A DNA stretch of 64,000 nt from Cercophora sp. LCS_1 (Eukaryota > Ascomycota > Sordariomycetes > Sordariales > Lasiosphaeriaceae): contig JAPZLL010000039.1 of the NCBI GenBank assembly GCA_036250225.1, forward strand, positions 186,001 through 250,000, read 5' to 3'. The position numbers were made by a program, and so were the translations under genes. How positions within the stretch are numbered: the stretch's first letter is position 1; each line of letters opens with the position of its first letter. This document shows, piece after piece, positions 34,127 to 45,376 of this stretch. The notes below the pieces were generated by a model. The model saw only the letters and a list, made by a program, of their open reading frames with translations, was not told the origin of the DNA and ran no database searches.

Positions 34127-35349
34127 ATGACCATGTTTCACATCAGATCTGCCGTCTTTTTCTTCTTTACTGTATGCTCCTATGGCGCGAGCGTATCCCA
34201 GCCACGGCAAGAATCCAGCCAAAACTCATATCCCGCCCTCGGCTTCTCACCCCATCCCCGGGGACTCCGACGCCTTGAAGACCTTGAGCCAAACGTCCTT
34301 GGGAAACGGCAATCAGCATGTAGAACCGGCGACTTGTATTGCCCCCTGACCAACTTCTGCTGCATCCCCGGTTATTCTTGCTGCAGCACAACCTTCTGCT
34401 GCCCCGCCGGCTACGCCTGCTTTGCCCCCAACCCATGCCTCCCGGCCGACGTGTCAGTCCTTTATCCCGCCTCCCCCCCCCTCCCCCCCGGCGCCAAATC
34501 CCATGTGCAACACAACAAACCCAAGACAACGTATCTAACCGCCCTCCAGCGTGACAGTAACCTTCACCACAACCCGCTGGATCACCTCGACCTTGGTATC
34601 CACCGTCTCCACCGGCACCTCAACCGCCTGGTCGACCCTCACCTCAACAGCCTACGACACCATCACCACGACCAGCCGCGGCGGCACATCAACAACAACA
34701 GTCTGGATCACCGTGACTACAACCCAGTTCCTCCGACGCGCTGCTGTCCCTGTCTCTGGCCCAACACCTCCGACCACAGCCCCTGCGCATGACGACGGCG
34801 ACGACGGCCCGTTCCTCATACAGGGCCAGACCCCCATTTCAGACGCGCTGCACGACGTACTAGCTGAGATTGGCCTTCTCCGTAAGCGGGCCATCACATC
34901 GTACGTGACGCTGGCGTATACATCCGTCACGTACAGCTACAGCTATTCCACGGTGCAGGGAGGAGGAGGAGCCGCCGTTACTTCGGTGACGAGCACGACG
35001 GTGCGCTCGACGCTGACATCGGTTGTGGTTGAGGGTGCGAGCAGCACCAGTACGGTTACTTCTACGACGACGTCTGCTGTTGTCGTCAAGGATGGCCAGC
35101 AGCAGCAGCAGCAGCCTGCTTCTGGCGGTGAGTTATCAGTATCTTTGGCTGTCGCATCATAAAAGAACGACGTGTTTACTAACAATGGTGTCTTATCCAA
35201 ACTCAGGCTCTGGATCCGGCGGATTATCCGTGGCTAGTATCGTCGGCATAGCTGTTTCCGTTGGCTGTTCTGTTCTTGGGTTGATTATTGGGCTTATCTT
35301 TCGGGTGTTGAGGTGGAGAAGACGAAAGCGAGAGGAGCCGGCGGAGTGA
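34127..35349 (+). CDS. Cys-rich/Thr-rich single-pass surface protein (348 aa)
   Basis: Three exons: 34127-34452, 34550-35127, 35207-35349. Signal peptide MTMFHIRSAVFFFFTVCSYG. Residues about 65-105 form a compact cysteine cluster (CRTGDLYCPLTNFCC, GYSCC, FCCPAGYACF), a spacing seen in fungal wall/receptor-like proteins. Next is a Thr/Ser/Trp-rich stretch (ITSTLVSTVSTGTSTAWST and similar), likely O-glycosylated. A Ser/Gly-rich juxtamembrane segment leads to one transmembrane helix (IVGIAVSVGCSVLGLIIGLIF) and a short very basic tail (RWRRRKREEPAE). The topology is that of a wall-stress sensor-type protein, although the WSC/mid2 signatures are absent. Introns restore frame exactly. Ligand unknown. 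Confidence 0.8.
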
Positions 35350-35666
35350 GAGACTAAGTTATCAACCCATTTCATACTGTAGGCTATCGTAAGGTCATTG
35401 GAATTGTCTCGCGTCAACACAGTCTGTTTCCGAGAAAAGTTCTTTCTGCCGGGACCACATATCAACCAGGCACGACGGCCAACAGAAACACAAGTTGCCA
35501 AACCTACCAAGGATCGCCTTCAACGTTGCAGGGGGAAACGAAAAAGGAGGGAAACCCCGCTCTGTCGTGAATCCACAAGCCTTAAAGTGTGAATTCAAAA
35601 CGTGACACCTCCATCTCAGTCCCGAAAGAGTGCGTTTCAGGGTGCATGGGAAAACTCAAAAGCAAA
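35350..35666. other. Convergent 3' intergenic
   Basis: About 300 bp between the surface-protein gene and the subtilase; nothing coding. Confidence 0.5.
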
Positions 35667-37911
35667 TCAGGCAGTATCGTAGAGACCCCAAACCACAGCA
35701 AACGCCTGCTCATCATCCAACCTAGCCATCCGGTTCACGGTCACGGTAATCTTTGCCTTTTTGCTGGCAGGAACATCCTTCCACACGACTTGCTCAACGT
35801 TGTTTTCAGCCCTCAAGCCAGCATTTCCTGCCTTTTCCACGCTGTCGATCTGCACCTGAAGAGCGAGATCGTTCTGGAGGTCCTCCAAAGGCCTGTCTGA
35901 ATAAGCCAATGTCACCTTGAGTACCTTGCCCGCCGACGCAATGGAATCGGCATCTGGAATGTCGATTTCCTTAGACCAAGAATCCGAGCCGTCTTCCTCA
36001 GAAAGCTTCTTGCCCGTGACGAAGCCCTCGTCGGCAAAGCCGGCGGTTCCGCGTCCACCACCTGACGCCTCGATTGGAACCAGAGCCCGCTTGAGGTTGA
36101 CTAATCCGAAGCCCTGTTGGTCACGGGTCAGTCCAATATCCACGGCTCCGTTGATCAACAACGCCTTGACAAGTGCTGCACTTGACTGCTCGACCTTGGC
36201 CGTCTTGATCAGTGCTTCCCGGAGTATGACGCAACACCCGGCCACAAGAGGGCATGACATGCTGGTGCCAGAGCTGAAGGCCCAGAGTTGGTCCTGAGTT
36301 ATGCCGAACCTGTCACGCATCTGCGGCGTGATGGCTGGGTCACGCGAGCTGGCGCTGAGGATGGGAAGGCCAGGCGCAACGACGTCAGGTTTGAGTCGTT
36401 TCTCAACAGTTGGGCCGAGCGAGCTGAAGAAAGCCAGCGATCGCGCGCTTCCAGGGGTTCCGGTACTGTGGAAGCGCCCGCCTTGGATGTTGCGCTCCGC
36501 CTGAGTGGCGCCGACAGTGATGCAGTTTTTCGCTGCTGAGCTCCCGCCGATGTGGGCATGTGTGGGCGAGGGAAGGTCGCCATCGTTGCCGCCGGCAAAA
36601 AGAACAACAACTAGGTGATCGTCAGTTGAGATACTGCCGGAAACACGCAACCAGATGCCAAAAGCAGCATGCACGTCAGAGAAAAACACCAACGCCTGGC
36701 GAAAACGACCCAATGTGCCAAGAAGTAAATCCTATAGGTCTGGGGAAAAAACGCCAGCTGATTCTTCATGAAACAAGCAAAACGGAACGAAAATGTGACT
36801 TACAGTCCTGATGATGCCAGACGAAACGATCCGCCGAGGTGGCCTCATCGTTATACGGCTCTTGTCTGCCGTCCCATACGCTACCCCAGGAGTGGCTGGA
36901 AACTCGAGCGCCGTACTTTGTGTAAGCGGGCAAGAAAAGATCCCACAAGTTGGTCGGGATATTGAAAGCATCGCGTAGTTCTCCAGTCTCGGGGTCCCTG
37001 AACTGAAAGTACACAGAATTCATGACAAACTTGGCCAAGGGTGCCACGCCGGTGATTTTTCCGCCCCTTGTAGGTGGACTGCTCATCGAGTCGGAAATCC
37101 CATCACCTAGGATGGAACCGGCGACGTGGGTCCCATGCCCATCCGGATCGTTTGTCTTCCCTCGTCGGCGGGAATTGTCGATCAGGTCCACGATGCGGTC
37201 TGGGGAGAAGGCCGGATGCACGTCGGTGCGGGAGCCCTTGTCGAATCCCGAGTCGGCAATGTGAACCACTTGGCCATCACCCTTGTACGCTGTTCCGAGC
37301 AGCGAGGATATGTCGGCTGATGTTGCGCCCATGGTCACCGTGGACACATCATTTCTGGCGACATTGCGAAAGAAGGGCTGAAGTGCGCGGATTTCGTCGA
37401 TTTCAGCGAGGTGCTCGAGGACGTCTGGATTGTCGACATCGATGCGCAACAGGTTGTGGTCAATCTGAACGTCATCGACGCTGAGTCCAGCCTGGGCTGC
37501 GATCCTGGCGCGCAGCTCATCGGTAGCCGTCTCTCCCTTGTGAAGCGTCACAGAGACTGTAACACGGGGGCTCTCGGGGTGCTCATTCTGAGCCTTCTCT
37601 ACGGTCTTGTTGAGAAACTCGGAGACCTTGAGGCGCTTCCCGTAGACGTTGGCTTGCTCAACAAACGGAAGGTCGCGAATAGGCTGCAAGTCGTGGGGAA
37701 CATAGCGGCAGAGATACGTGTTGGATCCCAGGTACTCAAAGACCTCAACCCCAATGTTGCGGAGCTCGCGCTTGTGGCTGGCTTTGAGCGGAGTGTCACT
37801 CTTGCCAGTGATGTATAGGTACTTGTGGTTCACAGCATCCGCGGCTTGCGGCTCATCATCGCCAATGTCATGGCCATTGATGCAGAGGGGTGCCGTGGCT
37901 GGGTACGCCAT
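35667..37911 (-). CDS. Subtilisin-like (S8) serine protease, no signal peptide (683 aa)
   Basis: Two exons: 37911-36804 and 36610-35667, with a 193-nt intron (donor GTAAGT, acceptor CACCTAG). Catalytic triad in subtilase order: VVHIADSGF (Asp220), DPDGHGTHVAGSI (His259) and FSSGTSMSCPLVAG (Ser486). The oxyanion Asn lies in VVLFAGGND just after the junction, which the splice restores. Residues 1-190 form a prodomain-like part without a secretion signal (starts MAYPATAPLCINGHDIGD). After the catalytic domain a beta-rich C-terminal domain (about 540-683, ...KITVTVNRMARLDDEQAF) resembles the jelly-roll P-like domain of some subtilases. The lack of a signal peptide suggests a cytosolic or vacuolar role rather than the usual secreted protease, unless an upstream exon was missed. 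Confidence 0.9.
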
Positions 37912-39109
37912 TTGTCAAGAGGCAATTCAAGGGCAGACGGTATGATGTGCGACAGACGATAACTTGAAGGTTGGAGGCAGCCGATGTGCCTAAAGGCAAT
38001 GAATTATATGGAAGATGACAAGTGATATGGTGGGAGCTTGATGATGCAAATAGAAGAGATCAAATGTGGCGACAAGTGGGATGAAGGTTTCTGCTCTGCC
38101 ACGGGCACTCTTGAGCAAAGGGAGCGGTGGGAAGGCAGCCTTTAAGCTTTGGGAAGGAGCGACTTCCTGGGTGCTTGGTCGAGGAAGGCATCCATTGCGT
38201 TCCTCCTTCCATCCTTGGCATTTCTTTGTTTCTCAGCTCACCCGCCCTTCTTGGCTGCATGTAAGTACGTATCCTGCTCAAATCAGAGGAAGATGTTGTC
38301 GCGAGGCTTGGTGGGCAAGACACATTTATATCACCCCTCACCGTAAAAGTGACTACATGACGGAGCGGAGCGTGACACAGGTGAGGGGAAGGACCTAGAT
38401 TGCGCACCTTGAGCCACTAGCGTGTCACCCAAGAACATCCGGTGTGAGATAGCGTCTTCAGCCTTATGCGTGTCTTCGGCCATCTCAGCCAGCCACTTCG
38501 TCGTCCGCAGCGAGCTATCGTCTCACTCCCAGATGTCACTTAGAACTGAGATACCAGCACAACTAGAAGCAAGATGGATTAATGATGCTAAGGTGTACTT
38601 ATGCCGCGTCCACAGATGCGGTCATCTCTGTTGACGTGATTCTGGGCGTCATGATCTTTTGCTGACAGTCAAGACTGCCCCGAGGACGGGCGACCTGTCA
38701 GCCGCAGCAAGTCGAACACTTGGCATGCAGGCGGCGAATGCTAACCTCAACATAGAGTATCAACCAATTTGTGAAAAGTGACGGCACAGTGTGAATTGCT
38801 CTATGTCGTGGACCTAGCTGCGCGCTCCTTCCACGTCAAGGTCCTGCAGTGTTCCGCCTTTCGCAGGTCATGTCCCACATTGTCATGAACGAAGAGATCT
38901 GGAGGTTCTTCTGTCCTCTTTCCCAGGACGTGGACAAGATGCGAGACACATATTGAGCTATGGCCGTGCTAGAGCTAGGACAAGGCGTGATGGAAATCTC
39001 AAACACAACAGGACCATCCCTTTCTCTTCATTTTGACAGATCCAAAACCAAACACAATGCCGCTGCCAATTTGAAGCTGAAGCAGCCCCGACCCAAGACA
39101 ACGGTGCAA
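37912..39109. other. Intergenic, no gene recognised
   Basis: About 1.2 kb. ORFs of about 70-110 codons in several frames near 38060-38630 show no protein-family signal. Contains the subtilase promoter. Confidence 0.45.
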
Positions 39110-39709
39110 TCAGTAAATCACATAAATCTCCAGATTCCCATTACCCCAGGCATATTCAAACCCCCAATTGGCCCAATCAGCATTGACACCACAAGAAGCA
39201 ATGACAGCCTGCGCCGCGTACGAGACGTGCGTGCACCAGCTCGCATGCGTACCTCCCCTACCGGTTCCACCAACAGTCGCCGTGGACGTTCCCGAACCCG
39301 CGGAGCACATGGTCACACTGGCGGGATAGGCGGGGGCCACGCACATGGTGGTGCCGAGCTGGTCGAGATAGGCCGCACAAGCCCTAGCGGCGGGCTTGTA
39401 GAACAGCAAACCACCGCCAATGCCGCAATCTGCCGCGCGGCGATGGATCGAGGATCCTCCCGTGGCGTTGAACACGGATGGCGCGTTGTCGTTGAGCCAT
39501 TCATCGTCGAACAAGTCGGCTGCTGTGATACCGAGGGATTCGAGCGAGGGGAGGCCTGGGGCTGGCGTTACGAAGAGGTCCTCATCGCGGGCTGCGAGGT
39601 TGCCCTTGGGGCTTAAGTGGGTGCCGCCGGCAAGGGGCGTGGCTGCCACTTGGCCGATCAGCAGCGAGGTGGCTGCTGTGAGTCCGAGGCAAAGGCGGAG
39701 CAGGGCCAT
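39110..39709 (-). CDS. Small secreted protein, intact copy of a tandem pair (199 aa)
   Basis: Single exon. Signal peptide MALLRLCLGLTAATSLLIGQ with cleavage near VAATPLAGG. A propeptide-like acidic region follows (DEDLFVTPAPGLPSLESLG, then ADLFDDEWLNDNAPSVF) ending in HRR, a kexin-like dibasic site. The mature-like part has spaced cysteines: DCGIGG, ACAAYLDQLGTTMC, VTMCSAGSG, GTHASWCTHVSYAAQ and VIASCGVNADW, and closes with AWGNGNLEIYV. The C...GG...A.GNGNL ending is common in uncharacterised fungal secreted proteins. The neighbouring frameshifted paralogue aligns along its whole length. A TATA box lies about 145 bp upstream. Function unknown; effector-like. Confidence 0.82.
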   Translation of the reverse strand: MALLRLCLGLTAATSLLIGQVAATPLAGGTHLSPKGNLAARDEDLFVTPAPGLPSLESLGITAADLFDDEWLNDNAPSVFNATGGSSIHRRAADCGIGGGLLFYKPAARACAAYLDQLGTTMCVAPAYPASVTMCSAGSGTSTATVGGTGRGGTHASWCTHVSYAAQAVIASCGVNADWANWGFEYAWGNGNLEIYVIY

Positions 39710-39853
39710 GTTGGGAAAATGAACTCTTGAAGGGACAGGACTCCAAGGCAGCCGGCGCAGGATAGGTACAATACCTAGAGAGGTGATCGGGCTGTGTGTC
39801 GTCTGGTTGTTTGGGCTTCATGACATGTTGAGATGGGCACAAAAATGATGGTT

Positions 39854-39861
39854 TATTTATA
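39854..39861 (-). promoter_or_regulatory. TATA box of the 39.7-kb secreted-protein gene
   Basis: TATAAATA on the minus strand, about 145 bp upstream of the ATG at 39709. Confidence 0.45.
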
Positions 39862-40409
39862 CCTTTTTCCGCCGTCCTCGCCATCCGTGTCCGTCCAGGT
39901 CACACTGCGTTCCCTGTGATGGAAATATCGAATTTCGTTGATGCAAACCCCCGGCGGCTGTCGATTCCAGGGGTTGAGATGTGCCAACGTTCCATCTGCT
40001 TGCTTTGCCGCACCAATACGTGAGGCAAGGCGGTGATCCGCGGACCCCGGATTCCCTAACTTGGCCGCTCTAATCACGCCCTTTACCTGAGCTAGTACGT
40101 TGCCGACTGTGGGGGGTGGGCCAAGACAACCGCTGCTGTCAAGGGTTCGTGTAGCACAAATGTAACGCACGCTTTGTCGCGATTGGCCCCTCAGCCGCAC
40201 CTCGACAGTTTGTTTACTTGGCGGAACAGAACCTTTGGCCAAGAGAGAGGCCCAAGCACTGCCGGCACAGAGGGCAGGAAACGGTTGGAACGCCGGGGGT
40301 GGCCTGACAATATTGGGCTGTCTGTGTCCCGTTGTGGCCTTTAAATCCTAGTGCCGTTCAATTGAGACGCGCTGCCCTGGAATCACTGTTGAAGCGGTAT
40401 TTACGACTT
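39862..40409. other. Upstream half of the duplicated block
   Basis: Holds the promoter-distal region of the intact copy, including blocks at about 40009-40045 and 40145-40215 that recur upstream of the second copy. No further gene seen. Confidence 0.55.
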
Positions 40410-41224
40410 TCAAGTTTGACCCCGAAAGATGATGGTATTCCTCCCCCCCGCCCCCCCAGAGACAGAGGAGAGCAAATAAGAAGCCCCGGCCAAAAGGCGT
40501 GGAGAAATCCAGCTAGACAAGGACCAAGGTAGGTATCGTACTAGGTGCTGCTCACAGACCCACGCAATTGAGGTAAGGTAGCCAACTCCCAAGACGTCAG
40601 CAGAAGGGGCCACGCTGCCACATTGATTTGGGCCCGTCACATGAACCCTCAAGTTTCCATTCCCCCACGCAGCTTCCCTACCATGCCACGTCCAATCGGC
40701 GTTGATGCCACAGTTGTTGATGACGACCTGGGCTGCGTACGAGACGTGGGCGCACCAGCTTGTGTGCGAGCCCCCGACATTAGTGCCACTGCCGCTGATG
40801 TACGCCGTCATCGCCCCCGCGCCTGCTGAGCAGAAGTCGACGTAATCGTTCTCGGTTGGGGCTGAACACGGCGTGGTACCGAGTCGGTCGAGATATGCGG
40901 CACACGCCTTGGCGGCGGGCTTCCAAAACGTCCAACAAAAATTGTCGATTGGGCAGTCGAGGCGGCGATGAAGCGAAGGTGCTTCTGAAGCGTTGAGACC
41001 CAATGGTACATTCTCACTGAGCCATGCATCATCAAACAAGTTGGCTGCTGCGAGGCCGAGAGACTCGAGCGATGGTAGGCCCGGACCGGGGTTGACGAAA
41101 ATGTCCTCCTCCGGATCTTGAGGTGACCGTCCGCCTTGCCGCTTGTCAGAGGAGTACCTGCAACTTGGGCGCTGAGCAGCAGCGAAGCGGCAGTTAGCCC
41201 AATGTAGATACGCGGGTGGAACAT
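40410..41224 (-). pseudogene. Second copy of the small secreted-protein gene, frameshifted
   Basis: The signal peptide (MFHPRIYIGLTAASLLLSAQ) opens at 41224. By the position matching DEDLFVTPAPGLPS the homologous sequence (DPEEDIFVNPGPGLPS) is in another frame, so a one-nucleotide shift lies at about 41105-41145. No intron of reasonable length explains it. Downstream the body is intact (WKPAAKACAAYLDRLGTTPC, AGAGAMTAYISG, GGSHTSWCAHVSYAAQVV, AAWGNGNLRVHV) and then runs past the paralogue's stop to 40410, so the 3' end is uncertain. Either a recent inactivation or an assembly error; the strong body conservation favours a recent event. Confidence 0.7.
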
Positions 41225-42176
41225 TGCGAAAAGGAGTTGCTCGACAACAAAGTTAATGTGGTTGGATACTGGGACTTTGCCTTGAGCCTGATGACAAGAT
41301 GCTGAGTTGGCTGTGCGAGTACCCGGAGACTTTTACTTTTTTGCTGTCTTCGTTGTCGGGAGATGCGTCACGGCTGTTCTTTCAACAACAACAACAACAC
41401 CGAACAATCTAATGAGCTCGTGTTACCAAGGCGGCTACCTACCAAGCAAGCTCAGGGCGCCAGGCTCCTGTTGCAAGGATTCCCTTCGCCGCACCAATAC
41501 ATGAGGGGAGCCAGCGGCCCGCAGACGGCCAAGGTAACCTCACACTCCCCAACCCGGCCAGTATCCCCAGCATAACCGGTACGGTGTACCTTCAGCCCGG
41601 GCGTGTAGACCGTTGGAGCAAAAGCAACTCTTCCTTTCAGGGGATCACGTCGCACAAATGTAACTGACAGTTTGCTACGATTGGTCGCTGCGCCGCGCCC
41701 TAACAGCTTGCGCGTACAGCGAGGGCTACCGATTTCTTTGACGGTTCGTCCAACCGCTCTGGGCACAAGGGACAGGAAAAACGAAAATCATGTTCAACAC
41801 GAGCGCGTGTAACGTGGTAACTTCCATGACAATATTCGCCGAGATGCAGGAAGTTGAGAGACGGTGGCAAGGCACATTCCAGTCCGGTCCCCGAGCCTTT
41901 GAAAACAGCAAAGTCTCAAACCATGTCATTTCCTTGGCAGCGACACGGTATGCCAGCAGTCGCCGAACCTAGGTGCCTATTCGAACTAACGGAAAAGAGG
42001 AGGCGTGTGCCTGAGAGCTCGAGTTAAGCCCCTTGAAGTGTGCCGATCGGCTGTGAGGCAAGGATGTGACGAATAAGGAACGCAAACGAGTTGGTCTCTC
42101 CTCCTCGCCGTGACTTCGTGGATGATCTCTTCGGCAGAAAAAGGGCCGAGCCAGGTCAAAATCCCGACCAAATATT
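41225..42176. other. Upstream part of duplication unit 2, then intergenic
   Basis: Contains the duplicated promoter blocks to 41712, a short CAACAACAA tract near 41383-41400, and no recognisable gene. Confidence 0.5.
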
Positions 42177-43868
42177 TCAGACTAGCAGCTTCATCTCTCC
42201 ATCCTCCTCCTCTTCAACCTCCCAGAGCATGGGGTCTCCGTTTTGCTGCCAAGTCAAGGGTGCTGAGAATCCGGGGCTGTAGTAAACCATTCCCATCGTG
42301 AGTCCAGGATATGGTCCAGGAAGCAGAGCTTTGATCTTCCCATAGTCGAGTTCCGGGTCATCGGGATCACCTAAATTCAGAAAGATCAACGTGTCCCGCG
42401 TTTGGCTGAAGAATTGAGCGGGGGAGTGCATCGGCCGTATGCCCCTTTCAAATGGGGCTTGGAGTTCACGCCCTATCCTATCCTGGAACTTCCCCGCACT
42501 CTCCGTGACCTCCCTCATGATTGAATCGAACGTGTCTAGTTCCTTCTGTAGAGATTCTCGTGTATAGCAGGTGTGCTCGGGATACTGATGGTACCAAACC
42601 ATACGAAACTTGTCTATGCGGTAAAGATTAGCACAAATGCATGCGAGGTCATGGTCAGGTCTCCAAAGGAAGCTTTGCGTACCCCAAACGGCATTGAAGC
42701 CTTCCAAGTCGCTCCCGATCGGCGTGGCCACTTTTGAACCGATAAGCTTGGTCAACCGATCCCTTGCGTCTCCAACAGACGGTGATGGCCCGCCGATGAA
42801 CTTGTTGAATTTGTCAAAGTCACTTCTGACTCTGTCCTGGTAATCCCGCCGTGCCAACCTCAGAGCGTCCGTCTCGGATGGACTCAAAGAGAAGTCATTC
42901 TCGATTTCCGTCTCCGAAAAAATGTGCGAGTCACATTCAATGAGAGGGGAATACTCGGGGTCGACGCAAAATTGCAAAAAGTCGTACATCCGAAGTGAGA
43001 GACCAGTGTGGAACCTCAATTTCTAACACCCAGCCTGTCAGCTATACCGTCTAGAATTACCAGGTTAGGTAGTATGTGAACTTACCAAGATCCAGTCAAA
43101 TATCCGCTCGACTGTGTTCTGTGGCCCACAAACATCCGTAGGTGGTGAAGAGGCTGGACTTTCCGTGGGGACGGCTTCCGCTGGGTTATAGGCAAGAGAG
43201 CCACCCACGACTATGTCGCTGTCCAGAGATTCGCCCGAAGTGACATCACTCAGCTCGCTGATCCCTCGAGGGGAATCTCCGACACTCGGGACAGTTCCTC
43301 GTTCGAGTGCCCCGCAAGTCTCGAGGACGCCAACCTCAGGGCTCCGTGGACGTGTTACGAGAGTCTTGACGTTCGGACGGGACAGCTCTATGACGGAAAC
43401 GTTATCGACATGCAACAAGCATCTCCATATGTGGGGAAGTGTACCTTTCTTGGCCATCAATGCAAGCGCAACATGCGCACCGCGTCCCGATAAGATCTCC
43501 TTGTATCGCCTGAGAAGCTTATGCGCCGGGTATTCCTTTCCTTTCCAGTGGTACACACCATGCTGAGGCGGGTATTGGCCAGCTGCCTGGATGTGGGTGA
43601 GGACTTGGTCGACTTCCGAAGTTTTGACGTTCTTGGTCGTCAGTCCCCACTTCTTCAACCGGATCTTGAACTGTTTCTCACTGGCATGGAATCCCTCTTC
43701 AGCCAGGAGCTTCCGGAGTTGTGGCAGTGTCGACTCGGCGTACAAAGCCTCGAGGCGAGAGCGATTCGCCTCCCATTCCTCGGCGGTAGGGCCTAGTGCA
43801 GGGGCTCTGCGTCGTGCTACCCGAGCCTGCATCCGGGATGCGCCGGACAGGATGACGATCGGCGGCAT
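42177..43868 (-). CDS. Clr5-domain protein (542 aa)
   Basis: Two exons: 43868-43086 and 43022-42177. ATG at 43866-43868; upstream in-frame codons are non-ATG. The N-terminus (residues about 25-85) fits the Clr5 domain: TAEEWEANRSRLEALYAE, LPQLRKLLAEEGFHASEKQ, FKIRLKKWGLTTKNV. In fungi this domain heads many putative DNA-binding or regulatory proteins, named after fission-yeast Clr5. The centre is Ser/Pro-rich and probably disordered. The C-terminal 280 residues are helical, with no zinc finger or enzyme motif, and contain FSLSPSETDALRLARRDYQDR and an acidic end (WEVEEEEDGEMKLLV). Nuclear role inferred from the domain only. Confidence 0.82.
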
Positions 43869-45376
43869 CGTGTATCTTGCGGTAGAACAGAGATGCAAAT
43901 GGTAACGCTTGCGCAAGAAGGAAGCAAGTTGTGGGTTGCTTGGAGCTGGTCGACATCAACCGTCTCGCTCACACTTATAGCGTTTTGCACTCACCTCGCC
44001 ATCAAAAGTCGTCTGACCGTCAAAAGTGCCACTGAATCCAACCTCGACGTGCGATCGACCAATGCGTCTTTTGCATAAAAGCACCCGTTCCCCTCCCGGA
44101 AGATGCTGCGTGGGCAAGGCAAAAAAGCAGGGCAACCGTGGTGCCCCGCATGTTCCTCTCGGGTCGGGCGAACTACACATCAACGCTTGGCGTGGGCCGC
44201 ACAAAAGGTCCATCTCAGTTGCCTCGGCGGTCTTCGCCCAGGAAAGCTCCGAGTCTGGCCAAGAGATCCGGGGGAATATCTCACTTGCTGTTTATTGCGC
44301 TATCTGCATGACGCCTGCACGCGTCGCAGCAGCCCAAAGCCGGAGATGCCCATCACGCATGGATGGGGCATCTCGGGCCGTCGAAGTGCAGTTCATGGGA
44401 AGTGCAGGTTTTTCAGTGTCGTCTCCAGAATGTCGTGGCAACACCGAGGGTGGTGGGGCAACTCCTGTCAGTCGGACCGGGAGCTCCTTCCTCTCCCGTC
44501 CCATCAGCGCTTCCTCATGCCAGCCCTCGTCCCAAACGGGCAGGGCGCGCCCCGTCACGCCTGCTTGGCAAGAACCGGGCACCAATTGACCTCATCAGCA
44601 AGAAATCGGGAGAACACGCCAGAATCAGGGCAAGCAGGCTATTTGACATCGACTGAGCACTTTCCACAAGGTATCTTGCCCGACGTCCACCTCAATGCCC
44701 TCCGAGGAACAGGGCAACTAAAACACTTGGGTTTAAGCTACGAATCGGGTTTTGCTTAATTTCCCCTTTCGTGGATGTACCTGTGCTGCGGCCGCTCTAG
44801 CCTGCTCAGCGCGTGTGCTTGCGTGTGCTGCTGCAATGCAGTCTGGGGGCCTTGTTGTCGGACCATCCGGCTAGAGTTGCCAATCCACCAATTCAGCGCG
44901 CTACGAAACCCGAAGAAACTGCCAGAACATGATAGGATTGCGAAGTTTCTGCTTGGTCACCGAAAAGGGATGACCGTCATCCTTGCCAAGTCTTTGGCCT
45001 GATCCAGCATCCCACTCTATTCGAGGTACACCATCTCGAACATCTAATGACGATGACGACTAGAAACGGAAATATTAATCGCCGTCCTTATCCCGGACAG
45101 TAAGAGAGTCAATGAAGGCGGAGCTCTCTGACTTTTCAGCGAGATTAAGTTATGGGGTCACTAGACGAAATTGCCCTCGTCTAGCCATTGGAGCAGTTTT
45201 TTTTTCTTTTTCTTTTCTTTTCTTTTTTTTTCGCGGCAGCAGGCTTCTTACAAAGTCCAGCCACGCGTTGCCCAAATGCACGCACTCCCGGTGGTTTCTT
45301 CCCACCGAACAAATCCGGCAGTGAATGCAAAGTCGGAGATCTGATCGTGAACTGGCGCCTGTCTCCACAAGCCACC
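43869..45376. other. Long intergenic with pyrimidine tract
   Basis: About 1.5 kb. Overlapping plus-strand ORFs of 187 and 218 codons (44026-44589, 44103-44759) compete with each other and have no family signal. A T/C-rich tract of about 40 nt (TTTTC-like) lies at 45196-45234, 3' of the SDR gene. No RNA gene seen. Confidence 0.45.

Larger units (their letters stand above)
39110..41712 (-). repeat. Tandem segmental duplication (two units, about 1.1 kb matched each)
   Basis: Unit 1 is about 39110-40215 and unit 2 about 40600-41712. Besides the coding regions, upstream blocks match at equal distance from each ATG (about 430-440 bp): GCACAAATGTAAC followed by a CGATTGG (inverted CCAAT) box at about 40150-40190 and 41652-41690. 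GCCGCACCAATAC also occurs at about 40009 and 41488. Promoters were therefore duplicated with the gene. Confidence 0.75.

Noticed and set aside
44026..44759. Two overlapping plus-strand ORFs (187 and 218 codons)
   Set aside because: Mutually exclusive frames without motifs or nearby splice support.
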